Positions 16,367 to 25,022 of a DNA stretch of 64,000 nucleotides are shown here, one piece after another (position 1 is the stretch's first letter; each line of letters begins with the position of its first letter). Where the stretch lies: contig NZ_FQTU01000002.1 in the NCBI RefSeq assembly GCF_900128885.1, positions 124,001 to 188,000 of the forward strand. Reading direction: 5' to 3'. The notes under the pieces were generated by a model that searched no databases, was not told where the DNA came from, and saw only the letters and a list, made by a program, of their open reading frames with translations. This stretch comes from Alkalibacter saccharofermentans DSM 14828. GTDB taxonomy: Bacteria > Bacillota > Clostridia > Eubacteriales > Alkalibacteraceae. Made by a program: the position numbers and the translations under genes.

Positions 16367-17623
16367 ATGGATCGTTTGATTATAGAGGGCGGACATCCGC
16401 TCAATGGAGAAGTTACGATAGCAGGTGCAAAAAATGCGGCGTTGGGATTGATACCGGCGGTGATTTTGTCTGAAGGAGTATGCAGGCTTGAAAACCTGCC
16501 AAATATAAAAGACGTAAACAGATTCATTGACATATTGGGAAGAATGGGCGCCAAAGTGGAAAGAGAAAACGGGAATACCGTGATATTTGACACGGAAAAC
16601 GTGGAAAAATTCGAGATGCTGGATGATGAAACAAAAAAAATGAGGGCTTCATATTACCTAATAGGTGCATTGTTGGGGAGATTTAAAAAAGTTGTCATTC
16701 CATTTCCAGGAGGCTGCAACATAGGAGTCAGGCCTATAGATCAGCACATCAAAGGATTCGAAGCTTTGGGGGCAAAGGTTAGCCTTGAACACGGGATAAT
16801 CAGCGCAGAGGCTGATGAACTGATAGGAGCTCCGATTTATCTTGATGTAGTCAGCGTAGGAGCCACCATAAATATCATGTTGGCTGCGGTTAAAGCCAAA
16901 GGGGTAACGGTGCTTGAAAATGCTGCAAAGGAACCCCATGTAGTCGACGTTGCAAACTTTTTGAACTTGATGGGAGCGAACATAAAAGGCGCTGGAACAG
17001 ATGTTATAAAAATCACCGGTGTACAAAAGATGCACGGTTGTGAATACATGGTAATACCGGATCAGATTGAGGCAGGCACTTATATGATAGCTGCAGCTGC
17101 CACAAAGGGAGACGTTTTGGTCAAGAATGTGATACCAAAACACTTGGAGTCCATTTCGGCGAAATTGATGGAAATGGGAGCTGAGATTATAGAGCATGAT
17201 GATGCGGTAAGAGTGATAGGCAAGGAACCTCTAAAAGCTGTAAACATAAAGACTTTACCCTACCCAGGTTTTCCTACGGACTTGCAACAACCGATGGCTG
17301 TGCTTATGTGCATGGCGGAAGGCACAGGGACCATTACGGAGAGTATCTTTGAAAACAGGTTCAAGTACGTAGACGAGCTTATCAAAATGGGAGCTGAGAT
17401 ACTTGTAAACGGACGAGCAGCCATGATAAATGGAAGAAAAAAACTCTCAGGGACCACTCTAAGCGCTACTGACCTCAGAGCTGGAGCGGCAATGGTAATT
17501 GCAGGCCTGGTTGCGGACGGCAAAACTGAGGTGACGGAGCTTAAGCACTTGGACAGAGGATATGAGAATATGGAAAGAAAGCTTCTTGATTTGGGAGCTA
17601 ATATCATTAGAATAAGAGACTGA
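16367..17623 (+). CDS. murA: UDP-N-acetylglucosamine 1-carboxyvinyltransferase
   Basis: A 418-residue MurA, the usual length, which transfers enolpyruvate to UDP-GlcNAc in the first committed step of peptidoglycan synthesis. The substrate-contacting AGAKN motif (Lys22, Asn23) is present. The catalytic loop has the active-site cysteine, Cys117 in PGGCNIG, so the enzyme should be of the fosfomycin-sensitive type; that sensitivity is inferred. The ATG at 16367 follows GAAGGGAAG, while an upstream GTG at 16334 has no ribosome site. It is a single-gene unit ending in a strong terminator, followed by walJ and htrA. Confidence 0.96.
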   Translation: MDRLIIEGGHPLNGEVTIAGAKNAALGLIPAVILSEGVCRLENLPNIKDVNRFIDILGRMGAKVERENGNTVIFDTENVEKFEMLDDETKKMRASYYLIGALLGRFKKVVIPFPGGCNIGVRPIDQHIKGFEALGAKVSLEHGIISAEADELIGAPIYLDVVSVGATINIMLAAVKAKGVTVLENAAKEPHVVDVANFLNLMGANIKGAGTDVIKITGVQKMHGCEYMVIPDQIEAGTYMIAAAATKGDVLVKNVIPKHLESISAKLMEMGAEIIEHDDAVRVIGKEPLKAVNIKTLPYPGFPTDLQQPMAVLMCMAEGTGTITESIFENRFKYVDELIKMGAEILVNGRAAMINGRKKLSGTTLSATDLRAGAAMVIAGLVADGKTEVTELKHLDRGYENMERKLLDLGANIIRIRD

Positions 17624-17626
17624 AGG

Positions 17627-17653
17627 CAGGCCCCGGATTAAGGGGCCTGTTTT
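17627..17653 (+). terminator. Terminator of murA
   Basis: An 8-bp GC-rich stem, CAGGCCCC (17627-17634) with GGGGCCTG (17642-17649), then TTTT. Confidence 0.88.
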
Positions 17654-17743
17654 AAGCTTTGTTTAAGAAAATTTGTCTATGATGAAAGGACAGAATCCTG
17701 TGCTGTCGAAAATTCGTCATAAGAGGATATTGGAGGCAAGAGG

Positions 17744-18526
17744 ATGAAATTTTGCAGTTTATACAGCGGAAGCAGCGGCAACAGCCTTTACGTTGAAGGA
17801 AGCCACGGAAGAGTCCTGATAGATGCCGGACTAAGCGGGATAAAAATATCTACCGCTTTAAAACAGATAGAATCCGACATCAATACGATCAAAGGCATCC
17901 TAGTGTCCCACGACCATTCAGACCATGTCAAGGGAATAGGCGTGCTGTCAAGAAAATACGACATCCCCCTTTACATGAACGAAGGCACTTGGAATGCAGT
18001 CAAAGATCAGATAGGAAAGGTCAAAGATGACAACATAAGGTTGTTTGAAAATGAAAAGCCGATTGAAATTGAAGATCTGATAATCAAAGCCTTTTCAATT
18101 CATCACGATGCTGCCGACCCGGTGGGCTTTTCAATAAGCTCAAACAAAACCAAGGTGAGCATAGTCACAGATACTGGGATGATGGATGAATATATTTACG
18201 AGAGCATTAAGGGGAGCGATCTGGTTGTAATGGAATCAAACCATGATGTGAACATGCTCATGGCAGGAAGATATCCATATTTTCTTAAAAAAAGAGTGGC
18301 AGGAGACAAGGGGCACTTGTCTAATGAATGTGCTGCCGATACCGTGGTGAAACTCGCCGTTGAAGGCTTGGAAAAGGTGGTTCTTGCCCATTTGAGCGAG
18401 GAGAACAATTTTCCTCAGCTGGCAATGGAAACCACCAACAACAAGCTTCGGGAGCACAAGCTTGATGATTGCGTCTGTGTAGAGGTAGCCTGCAGATTTT
18501 CTCCAGGAAATATCTACAATTTATAA
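17744..18526 (+). CDS. walJ: MBL-fold hydrolase, WalJ/YycJ family
   Basis: A 260-residue metallo-beta-lactamase-fold protein of the YycJ (WalJ) family. The metal motif is HDHSDH (in VSHDHSDHVKG), with further ligands in DTGMMD and the late AHLSEENN segment. It begins with SLYSGSSGNS, typical of the family. In Bacillus the gene lies between the walRK two-component genes and htrC, and here too an HtrA protease gene follows 16 bp later; walRK themselves are absent. A cytoplasmic nuclease-like or regulatory role linked to cell wall and DNA integrity is suggested for the family. Confidence 0.88.
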   Translation: MKFCSLYSGSSGNSLYVEGSHGRVLIDAGLSGIKISTALKQIESDINTIKGILVSHDHSDHVKGIGVLSRKYDIPLYMNEGTWNAVKDQIGKVKDDNIRLFENEKPIEIEDLIIKAFSIHHDAADPVGFSISSNKTKVSIVTDTGMMDEYIYESIKGSDLVVMESNHDVNMLMAGRYPYFLKKRVAGDKGHLSNECAADTVVKLAVEGLEKVVLAHLSEENNFPQLAMETTNNKLREHKLDDCVCVEVACRFSPGNIYNL

Positions 18527-18542
18527 TCAGAGGTGAAATGCA

Positions 18543-19745
18543 ATGGATAGAGAAGAAGATAAACTCGGCATCAACAATGAAGAAGAAAGCCATTACGAAT
18601 ACCAAAATGATTTAAAACCGTTGAAAAAAGAAAAAAACGATAAATCGTGCCTTAAGTACTTTGCTGCAGGACTTGCGGGAGCCGTGGTAGGGAGTGTAAT
18701 CATGGGGTATATCGCCTTGTCTTATTTGGATCTAAATACAAATAACCAAGGAAACTTCATAGGCAACCAAGGAAACGTGCAGCAGATAATAAATACCCAG
18801 GACAATCCACCAACTACCGTAGAGGCTGTGGCGGAACTTGTCACGCCTACAGTGGTAGGAATCACTACGGTGGAAATTGCTCAAAACAGGTTCTATCAGC
18901 AATTCGAGCAGACGGGAATAGGATCTGGAGTAATAGTGACACAAGATGGATACATACTTACAAACCAGCACGTGGTCACAGACAATCCAAGAAGCATAAC
19001 GGTATCCCTAAAAGACGGAACGTCCTATGAAGGAACGAAAATTTGGGCAGATGCTGACCTTGATCTTGCGGTAATTAAAATAGAAGCAAACAATCTTCCC
19101 ACTGCAGCCTTGGGAGATTCAGATGATTTGAAGGTTGGAGAGCTGGCGGTGGCAATTGGGAACCCCTTGGGTCTTACTTTTGAAAGGACGGTGACCTCGG
19201 GGATTATAAGCGCTCTTAACAGAAGCATAATGATAAGTCCATCGAGCATTGCTGAGGACCTTATTCAAACGGATGCTTCCATAAACAGCGGCAACAGCGG
19301 AGGGCCTCTGTTAAATAGAAACGGAGAAGTAATAGGCATAAATACGTACAAAATCGACACCGGAGAAGGCATGGGTTTTGCGATACCTATCAATGTAGCC
19401 AAACCTATAATCAATCAGATAATTAGAAATGGAGAGTTTAATCCCACTGTGATGGGGATAAGCTGTTTGGACAGGGAAATCGTGCGTTACTTTGGAAACA
19501 GTGACATAACCTTGAAAAGGGGCATACTGATCATGGAGGTACAGCAGGGTTCCGGAGCCGCTAGAGCAGGACTTTTGGAAAATGACATCATAATCCAGAT
19601 CGACGGACAAGAAGTTAACACCATGCTCAAACTCCGAGAAATACTCTATGCCAAACAACCGGGGCAGTTCGTAGAGGTTGTTTATGAACGAAAGGGACAA
19701 ACCCACACTGTAAGCGTGGAACTCTCGGCAGAGATAGCGAATTAA
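18543..19745 (+). CDS. htrA: HtrA/DegP-like membrane-anchored serine protease
   Basis: A 400-residue HtrA-type protease. A charged cytoplasmic N-terminus (about 1-38) leads to one membrane segment (about 39-62), so the protease faces outside. The catalytic triad is visible as His in LTNQHVV, Asp in ADLDLAVIK and Ser in NSGNSGGPLL. One PDZ domain (about 305-395) follows, with GILIMEVQQGSGAARAGL. It degrades or refolds damaged exported proteins. It is in the walJ transcript, 16 bp behind that gene, and a terminator follows. Confidence 0.94.
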   Translation: MDREEDKLGINNEEESHYEYQNDLKPLKKEKNDKSCLKYFAAGLAGAVVGSVIMGYIALSYLDLNTNNQGNFIGNQGNVQQIINTQDNPPTTVEAVAELVTPTVVGITTVEIAQNRFYQQFEQTGIGSGVIVTQDGYILTNQHVVTDNPRSITVSLKDGTSYEGTKIWADADLDLAVIKIEANNLPTAALGDSDDLKVGELAVAIGNPLGLTFERTVTSGIISALNRSIMISPSSIAEDLIQTDASINSGNSGGPLLNRNGEVIGINTYKIDTGEGMGFAIPINVAKPIINQIIRNGEFNPTVMGISCLDREIVRYFGNSDITLKRGILIMEVQQGSGAARAGLLENDIIIQIDGQEVNTMLKLREILYAKQPGQFVEVVYERKGQTHTVSVELSAEIAN

Positions 19746-19762
19746 TAGATTGCGTGATATGA

Positions 19763-19786
19763 AGAGCCCCCGAAGGGGCTCTTTGT
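19763..19786 (+). terminator. Terminator of walJ-htrA
   Basis: Stem AGAGCCCC (19763-19770) with GGGGCTCT (19775-19782) and a CGAA loop, then T residues. The next promoter begins 5 bp after the stem. Confidence 0.88.
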
Positions 19787-19787
19787 C

Positions 19788-19844
19788 TTGACAAAGGCTG
19801 GTTGCAGGAATATACTTTACTTATTAAAATGACTTAGTGGTCAT
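19788..19844 (+). promoter_or_regulatory. Promoter and candidate operator of the TetR gene
   Basis: TTGACA (19788-19793), 17-bp spacer, TATACT (19811-19816). Directly after the expected start point lies ATGAC-ttagtg-GTCAT (19829-19844), an inverted repeat of the kind bound by TetR dimers. Autoregulation is inferred from position. Confidence 0.7.
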
Positions 19845-19860
19845 GAGGTAGGGGAATCAT

Positions 19861-20481
19861 ATGCCAAAAGAAACCTTTTACAACTTATCTGAAGAAAAAA
19901 GGATGAAGATATATCAGGCTGCCCTGGATGAGTTTTCTTCTCATCCATATAAGCAGTCAAGCGTCAATAGGATCGTCCAGAAATCCGGGATAGCTAAAGG
20001 CAGTTTCTATCAGTATTTTGAAGACAAAAAAGATTTATACAAATATCTAATAGATGAAATCTATAAAAGAAAAATCAGCTATCTGACGCCTGCGTTGAAA
20101 AACCCATTTGAAATGAATTTTTTTGAACTCTTGCGGGACATATACTCCAGCGGAATTAAGTTTGCCAAAGAGAATCCTCAACTTGCAAAGATAGGATATT
20201 ATATGCTTAACGATTCGGGCAAGGAAATATATAATGAAGTGCTGGACGAAAAAAAGGGAGACGGCATGGCAATTTACAAAACCATGTTGGAACTCGGGAT
20301 GAAACGTGGAGACATAAGGGATGATGTGAACCTCGATATGGCAGCCTATTTTTTATTTCAGCTGGGAAACTCCATATCAAATGATTTTATGGAGTTTTTC
20401 GATACAGGAGAGCAAGATCAAGTCTTCAACCTGGTGGACGGCATGATTGACATGCTCAAATCGGGCATCGAAAACAGGTGA
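19861..20481 (+). CDS. TetR/AcrR family transcriptional regulator
   Basis: A 206-residue regulator with an N-terminal TetR-type helix-turn-helix (about 10-56, with VNRIVQKSGIAKGSFYQYFEDK) and a variable ligand-binding part of about 150 residues. The C-terminal part shows hydrophobic helices but no recognised ligand motif. A palindrome sits at its own promoter. A terminator separates it from the next gene, so its target beyond itself is unclear; the adjacent small membrane protein gene is one candidate. Confidence 0.88.
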   Translation: MPKETFYNLSEEKRMKIYQAALDEFSSHPYKQSSVNRIVQKSGIAKGSFYQYFEDKKDLYKYLIDEIYKRKISYLTPALKNPFEMNFFELLRDIYSSGIKFAKENPQLAKIGYYMLNDSGKEIYNEVLDEKKGDGMAIYKTMLELGMKRGDIRDDVNLDMAAYFLFQLGNSISNDFMEFFDTGEQDQVFNLVDGMIDMLKSGIENR

Positions 20482-20498
20482 TATTTATAAAAAACCAG

Positions 20499-20525
20499 AT
20501 CCCGTGGAATAAAACGGGATTTTGT
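20499..20525 (+). terminator. Terminator of the TetR gene
   Basis: Stem ATCCCGT (20499-20505) with ACGGGAT (20514-20520), then a TTTTGTG tail. Confidence 0.75.
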
Positions 20526-20538
20526 GTCGTTAGGATGC

Positions 20539-20567
20539 TTGTAAGATGCATTGCGATAGGTTAGAAT
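20539..20567 (+). promoter_or_regulatory. Promoter for the small membrane protein and yhaM
   Basis: TTGTAA (20539-20544), 17-bp spacer, TAGAAT (20562-20567). It lies 34 bp before the start codon. Confidence 0.55.
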
Positions 20568-20601
20568 TATAAGAGCAATTTTTATATGAAGGAGCGTAAT
20601 C

Positions 20602-20916
20602 ATGGCAAAGGGCAAAAAAAGAAAATCGCATCAAAGAATAAACACAAATAATGCGAGCACATCGAAAAACAAAGGACAAGACAAGTATAAGAAAGAAAAA
20701 TACAAAGAGGCAAAAAGCTTGATGTTCAGGAACCCATACCTTTGGCTAACCCCTCTTTGCGGATTATACTTTTTAAAGGAGTACAATCCGGCTTTTGCCT
20801 GGTTCGGCGCGTTGGGTGCTTTGGGTTTTTACAAAAATTCAAATCCCTTGTTTCGCAAATTGTTTTACCTCAGCTTTTTAAGCATATTGGGCATTGTAGG
20901 ATTACTAATCCGATAA
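20602..20916 (+). CDS. Small membrane protein of unknown function, basic N-terminus
   Basis: A 104-residue protein that I do not recognise. The first 40 residues are very rich in Lys, Ser, Asn and Gln and have no hydrophobic stretch. Residues about 44-103 contain two or three short hydrophobic segments (RNPYLWLTPLCGLYFL, FAWFGALGALGF and the C-terminal LSFLSILGIVGLLIR). It has a good ribosome site (AAGGAG) and ends 11 bp before yhaM, so it is a real gene in an operon with that exoribonuclease. A membrane-bound partner with a nucleic-acid-binding tail is possible but is only a guess. Confidence 0.6.
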   Translation: MAKGKKRKSHQRINTNNASTSKNKGQDKYKKEKYKEAKSLMFRNPYLWLTPLCGLYFLKEYNPAFAWFGALGALGFYKNSNPLFRKLFYLSFLSILGIVGLLIR

Positions 20917-20927
20917 GGAGTGTTTAG

Positions 20928-21881
20928 ATGATTGAAATTATACCTATTAAAGATATGGAATACGGACAGAGCATAATCACCTTTTTAATGATAAAAAACG
21001 TTGATTTGAAGAAGGCGAAAAACGATTCCCTGTATCTTGATATGATGCTTGGAGACACTGAAGGAATCGAAGCCAGTGCAAAGCTTTGGAATGCAGATCC
21101 CCAGATGACTTCCTTTAAGAGCGGTGAAGTAGTTGCAGTAGATGCCCTTGTACAGAAATTCAACGGCAGGTTGCAGCTGAGAGTCAACAAAATCAGAAGG
21201 CTAAAGGAAGACGATGAGGTGAGGATTGAAGACTTCGTTGAGTCTGCCCCCCAGGCTCCGGAAGAGATGTTCGCTTATCTGGAAAAAGCAATAGAGAGCT
21301 TTGAAAACAGTGACATTAAAAGAATAACGGGACATCTTCTGGAGAAAAAAAGAGAAAAGCTGACATATTATCCTGCAGCAAAAACCCACCATCATGCGAT
21401 AAAGTCAGGGCTTTTATACCATATTGTCACGATGCTTAAAATTGCACAGAAAATCTCGCCTGTATATGATTTTATAAATGAGGATCTATTATATGCGGGA
21501 GTCATCCTTCACGATCTATCAAAAGTGGACGAGATGGATTCTACAGAGCTGGGCATAGTTGACGACTACACCAAGGAGGGAAAGCTCCTGGGACATATCA
21601 TTCAGGGAATCAAGGAGATAGACCAGGCGGCGTCAACGCTTGGAATCGATGAAGAGGTCAAGCTGTTGCTGGAGCATATGATATTAGCTCATCACTACCA
21701 TCCAGAGTACGGAAGTCCCAAAAAACCACTGATTCCCGAAGCGGAGCTGTTGCATTACATCGATCTTATCGACGCTAGGATGTATGCCATGGGCAAAGTC
21801 CTTAAGGATGCTGAAAAGGGAAGCTTTGCAGATAAGAGCATGACGCTGGAAGGAAGGCACATGTACAAAAGCGATTTATAA
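20928..21881 (+). CDS. yhaM: YhaM-type 3'-5' exoribonuclease
   Basis: A 317-residue protein with an N-terminal OB-fold nucleic-acid-binding domain (about 15-90) and an HD-type phosphohydrolase domain (about 150-300). Metal motifs visible are HHHAIKSGLLYH, HDLSK and AHHYHPEYG. The combination and length match YhaM, a metal-dependent 3'-5' exoribonuclease of Gram-positive bacteria. The ATG follows AAGGAGTG. No clear terminator follows; the T-box promoter of the ilv operon starts 66 bp later. Confidence 0.9.
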   Translation: MIEIIPIKDMEYGQSIITFLMIKNVDLKKAKNDSLYLDMMLGDTEGIEASAKLWNADPQMTSFKSGEVVAVDALVQKFNGRLQLRVNKIRRLKEDDEVRIEDFVESAPQAPEEMFAYLEKAIESFENSDIKRITGHLLEKKREKLTYYPAAKTHHHAIKSGLLYHIVTMLKIAQKISPVYDFINEDLLYAGVILHDLSKVDEMDSTELGIVDDYTKEGKLLGHIIQGIKEIDQAASTLGIDEEVKLLLEHMILAHHYHPEYGSPKKPLIPEAELLHYIDLIDARMYAMGKVLKDAEKGSFADKSMTLEGRHMYKSDL

Positions 21882-21946
21882 CCTCGAGCCCCCAGACGAT
21901 TTGGTTGATCAGATGGGAACAGAGCATAGCGATGATAAAAAATGTA

Positions 21947-21975
21947 TTGACATAGCTTGAGTATAGGTTTATAAT
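21947..21975 (+). promoter_or_regulatory. Consensus promoter of the T-box and ilv-leu operon
   Basis: TTGACA (21947-21952), 17-bp spacer, TATAAT (21970-21975). The transcript begins just before T-box stem I. Confidence 0.92.
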
Positions 21976-21987
21976 TATTTCTAATAT

Positions 21988-22288
21988 GGAATAATAAAAA
22001 TGCGATGACGAAGAGAAAAATACCATAGTTTTTGACCCAGAGAGCCGGTGGTTGGTGAAAACCGGTGTCAAGGCGGTATGCAATACTCACTTTCGAGCAC
22101 TTTGACTGAAAAAAGCTGATTTTAGTAGGTTGAAGCGGAATCCACCGATAAAGGGATAAGGATTGGGCAGATTTTGCAGATCCGACAACGAGACAGCGAC
22201 TTAGGCTGTGAATTAGGGTGGTACCACGAGATAATATCTTTCGTCCCTATAAGTATGACATACTTGTAGAGGCGGAAGATTTTTTTTT
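21988..22288 (+). promoter_or_regulatory. T-box riboswitch, probable leucine (CUC) specifier
   Basis: A T-box leader ahead of ilvC. Stem I opens with the GATGACGAAGAG K-turn region (about 22002-22013). The 3' side of the specifier loop contains ACTCA, with CTC at 22086-22088 as the best specifier codon. The conserved T-box sequence AGGGTGGTACCACGAG lies at 22215-22230, with TGGT as the site that pairs with an uncharged tRNA 3' end. A terminator stem runs from about 22235 to 22280, followed by eight T (22281-22288). Uncharged tRNA-Leu would favour read-through into the branched-chain operon. The specifier is placed by hand and is the least certain part. Confidence 0.9.
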
Positions 22289-22333
22289 ACCAAATCCAAG
22301 GATTAATAATTTATAAACAGGAGGAAACAAAAG

Positions 22334-23335
22334 ATGAGTAAAATGTACTATGAACAAGATTGTAATTTGGATGCTTTAAAAGGAAAGACGGTAGCGATTA
22401 TCGGTTACGGAAGTCAAGGACACGCACATGCGCTGAACCTTAAGGAAAGCGGCGTGGATGTAATTGTTGGACTATACGAAGGAAGCAAATCTTGGGCGAA
22501 AGCTGAAAAAGCTGGTCTTAAAGTGGATACTGCTGCAAACGCAACAAAAGCTGCAGATGTAATAATGCTTTTGGTTAATGACGAGAAGCAGCCTGCAATA
22601 TTCAAGGAGTCCATCGAACCTAACCTTACCAGTGGAAAGTACCTGGCATTTGCTCACGGATTCAACATTTTATACAACCAGGTAGCTCCTGCAAAAGACA
22701 TCAATGTATTCATGGTCGCGCCTAAGGGACCTGGACACATCGTTAGAAGGATGTATGAAGAAGGAAAAGGAACTCCTTGCCTGGTAGCGATTCATCAAGA
22801 CCCAAGCAACGACACTTTGGACATTGCCCTTTCTTATGCGGCAGGAGTTGGTGGAGCAAGAGCAGGAATCTTGGAAACGACGTTCCAAGAAGAGACTGAG
22901 ACAGATCTTTTTGGAGAGCAAGCAGTTCTTTGTGGAGGCGTGACAGAGCTTATGAAGGCAGGGTTTGAAACTTTGGTTGAGGCAGGATACCAACCTGAGA
23001 GTGCTTACTTTGAGTGCGTCAATGAAATGAAGCTGATCGTAGACCTTATAGCTGAAGGAGGATTCAGCCAAATGAGATATTCCATCAGTGATACTGCCGA
23101 GTATGGAGATTACAAAATCGGAAGCAGGATCATAACTGATGAGACAAGAAAAGAAATGAAAAAAGTGCTTAAAGAGATCCAAGAAGGAACTTTTGCTAAA
23201 GAGTGGTTGGTTGAAAATAGCGTAAACAGACCTTACTTCTTGGCAAAGAGAAGAATCGAAAGCGAGCACCAAGTAGAGACTGTAGGCAAGAAGCTTAGAA
23301 AAATGATGCCTTGGCTTAAATCTGAAGAAGAATAA
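22334..23335 (+). CDS. ilvC: Ketol-acid reductoisomerase
   Basis: A 333-residue class I ketol-acid reductoisomerase, common to valine, leucine and isoleucine synthesis. The NAD(P)-binding motif is VAIIGYGSQGHAHALNL. The C-terminal knotted domain carries the metal-binding EETETDLFGEQ and the later ECVNEMK and SDTAEYG segments. It is the first structural gene behind the T-box, 45 bp after the terminator tail, with ribosome site AGGAGG. Cofactor preference cannot be settled by eye. Confidence 0.97.
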   Translation: MSKMYYEQDCNLDALKGKTVAIIGYGSQGHAHALNLKESGVDVIVGLYEGSKSWAKAEKAGLKVDTAANATKAADVIMLLVNDEKQPAIFKESIEPNLTSGKYLAFAHGFNILYNQVAPAKDINVFMVAPKGPGHIVRRMYEEGKGTPCLVAIHQDPSNDTLDIALSYAAGVGGARAGILETTFQEETETDLFGEQAVLCGGVTELMKAGFETLVEAGYQPESAYFECVNEMKLIVDLIAEGGFSQMRYSISDTAEYGDYKIGSRIITDETRKEMKKVLKEIQEGTFAKEWLVENSVNRPYFLAKRRIESEHQVETVGKKLRKMMPWLKSEEE

Positions 23336-23350
23336 AAGGAAGTGAAATAG

Positions 23351-25006
23351 ATGCGCAGTGAAAGCATGAAAAGCGGAGTATCAAAAGCTCCCCACAGATC
23401 GCTGCTGAAAGCAAGCGGTTATAGCGATATTGAGATCAACAAGCCGCTAATAGGGATAGCGAACTCCTTTAATGAGATAGTACCTGGACATATAGAGCTC
23501 AGAAGCATTGCTGAAGCAGCTAAAAAAGGCGTGCTAATGGCAGGGGGAACGCCTATGGAATTTCCCACCATCGCCGTGTGTGACGGTATTGCTATGAATC
23601 ACGAGGGGATGAGATACTCCCTGCCTAGCCGTGAGCTGATTGCAGACAGCATCGAAATCATGGTAAAAGCCCACGGGCTTGACGGAATCGTGTTGATTCC
23701 AAACTGCGACAAATCAGTACCTGCCATGCTTATGGCTGCGGCCAGATTAAATGTGCCGGCAATAGTTGTAAGCGGCGGGCCTATGCTTGCGGGAAAATAC
23801 AACGGAGATGCTGCAGACTTGATAACGGTATTTGAAGGCGTAGGAGCTGTGACGACAGGAAACATGAGCGAAGAGGAGCTTTTAGAGCTTGAAAACAACG
23901 CATGTCCAACATGCGGATCATGTGCGGGAATGTTCACTGCGAATTCCATGAACTGCATTAGCGAGGTTCTTGGAATGGCACTTCCTGGCAATGGAACAAT
24001 ACCGGCAGTATATTCGGACAGAAAAAGGCTTGCAAAGGCATCCGGCATAAAGATAATGGAACTCGTGGAAAAAGACATCAAGCCGAGAGACATCATGACA
24101 CCGGAGGCTTTTGAAAATGCATTTACTGTAGACATGGCCCTGGGTTGTTCTACAAACACAGTTCTTCACCTTACTGCCATTGCAAATGAAGCGGGAGTGG
24201 AGTTCGATCTAGACAAGATAAATGAAATCAGTCTTAAAACTCCAAACCTTTGCAGATTGAGCCCGGCAGGACCTTATCACATTCAGGACCTATACGCTGC
24301 CGGAGGTATAATGTCGGTTATGAACGAACTCGACAAAAAGAACCTCCTGAACAGAGACTTGATTACAGCAAGCGCTATGAAGATAGGTGAGCTCTACAAG
24401 GGAAGAGAAAAAAAGGGAAATACAATCATAGCCGATATAGACAAGCCATTTAGCGAAACTGGAGGCATAAGGGTCCTTAGAGGAAACTTGGCTCCTGACG
24501 GAGCAGTTGTAAAACAGTCTGCCGTGGCTAAGGAAATGATGCAAAAATCCACCAATGCGGTGGTGTTTGACTGTGAAGAAGCGGCTGTTGAAGCAATCAT
24601 TGCAGGAAAGATTCAAAAGGGCGATTGCGTGGTCATCAGATACGAAGGACCTAAAGGCGGTCCCGGCATGAGAGAAATGCTGACCCCTACATCCACCTTG
24701 GCGGGAATGGGACTTGATAAGGACGTCGCTTTGGTAACTGACGGAAGATTCTCCGGAGGGACAAGAGGAGCGGCTATCGGACACGTGTCTCCAGAGGCCA
24801 GCGAAGGTGGAATCATCGGACTTGTTGAAGACGGTGACGTAATCAATATAGATATCATAAACGGAAAGCTGGAACTTGAAGTTGACGATAAGACGCTGGA
24901 AGAAAGGAAACAAAAGCAGGCGATAAAATCACCGCAGGCTAAAGGGTGTTTGAAAAGATATTCGGACATGGTAACCTCGGCTTCCACCGGCGCAATCGTG
25001 AAATAA
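23351..25006 (+). CDS. ilvD: Dihydroxy-acid dehydratase
   Basis: A 551-residue dihydroxy-acid dehydratase, which forms the 2-oxo acid precursors of valine and isoleucine. Cluster-ligand cysteines appear in NCDKSVPAM and CPTCGSCAGMFTAN, with the metal-binding DGRFSGGTRG motif near the C-terminus. Length and motifs are typical. It starts 15 bp after ilvC, within the T-box-controlled operon. Confidence 0.97.
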   Translation: MRSESMKSGVSKAPHRSLLKASGYSDIEINKPLIGIANSFNEIVPGHIELRSIAEAAKKGVLMAGGTPMEFPTIAVCDGIAMNHEGMRYSLPSRELIADSIEIMVKAHGLDGIVLIPNCDKSVPAMLMAAARLNVPAIVVSGGPMLAGKYNGDAADLITVFEGVGAVTTGNMSEEELLELENNACPTCGSCAGMFTANSMNCISEVLGMALPGNGTIPAVYSDRKRLAKASGIKIMELVEKDIKPRDIMTPEAFENAFTVDMALGCSTNTVLHLTAIANEAGVEFDLDKINEISLKTPNLCRLSPAGPYHIQDLYAAGGIMSVMNELDKKNLLNRDLITASAMKIGELYKGREKKGNTIIADIDKPFSETGGIRVLRGNLAPDGAVVKQSAVAKEMMQKSTNAVVFDCEEAAVEAIIAGKIQKGDCVVIRYEGPKGGPGMREMLTPTSTLAGMGLDKDVALVTDGRFSGGTRGAAIGHVSPEASEGGIIGLVEDGDVINIDIINGKLELEVDDKTLEERKQKQAIKSPQAKGCLKRYSDMVTSASTGAIVK

Positions 25007-25022
25007 CACAGGAGGTGGTCTT

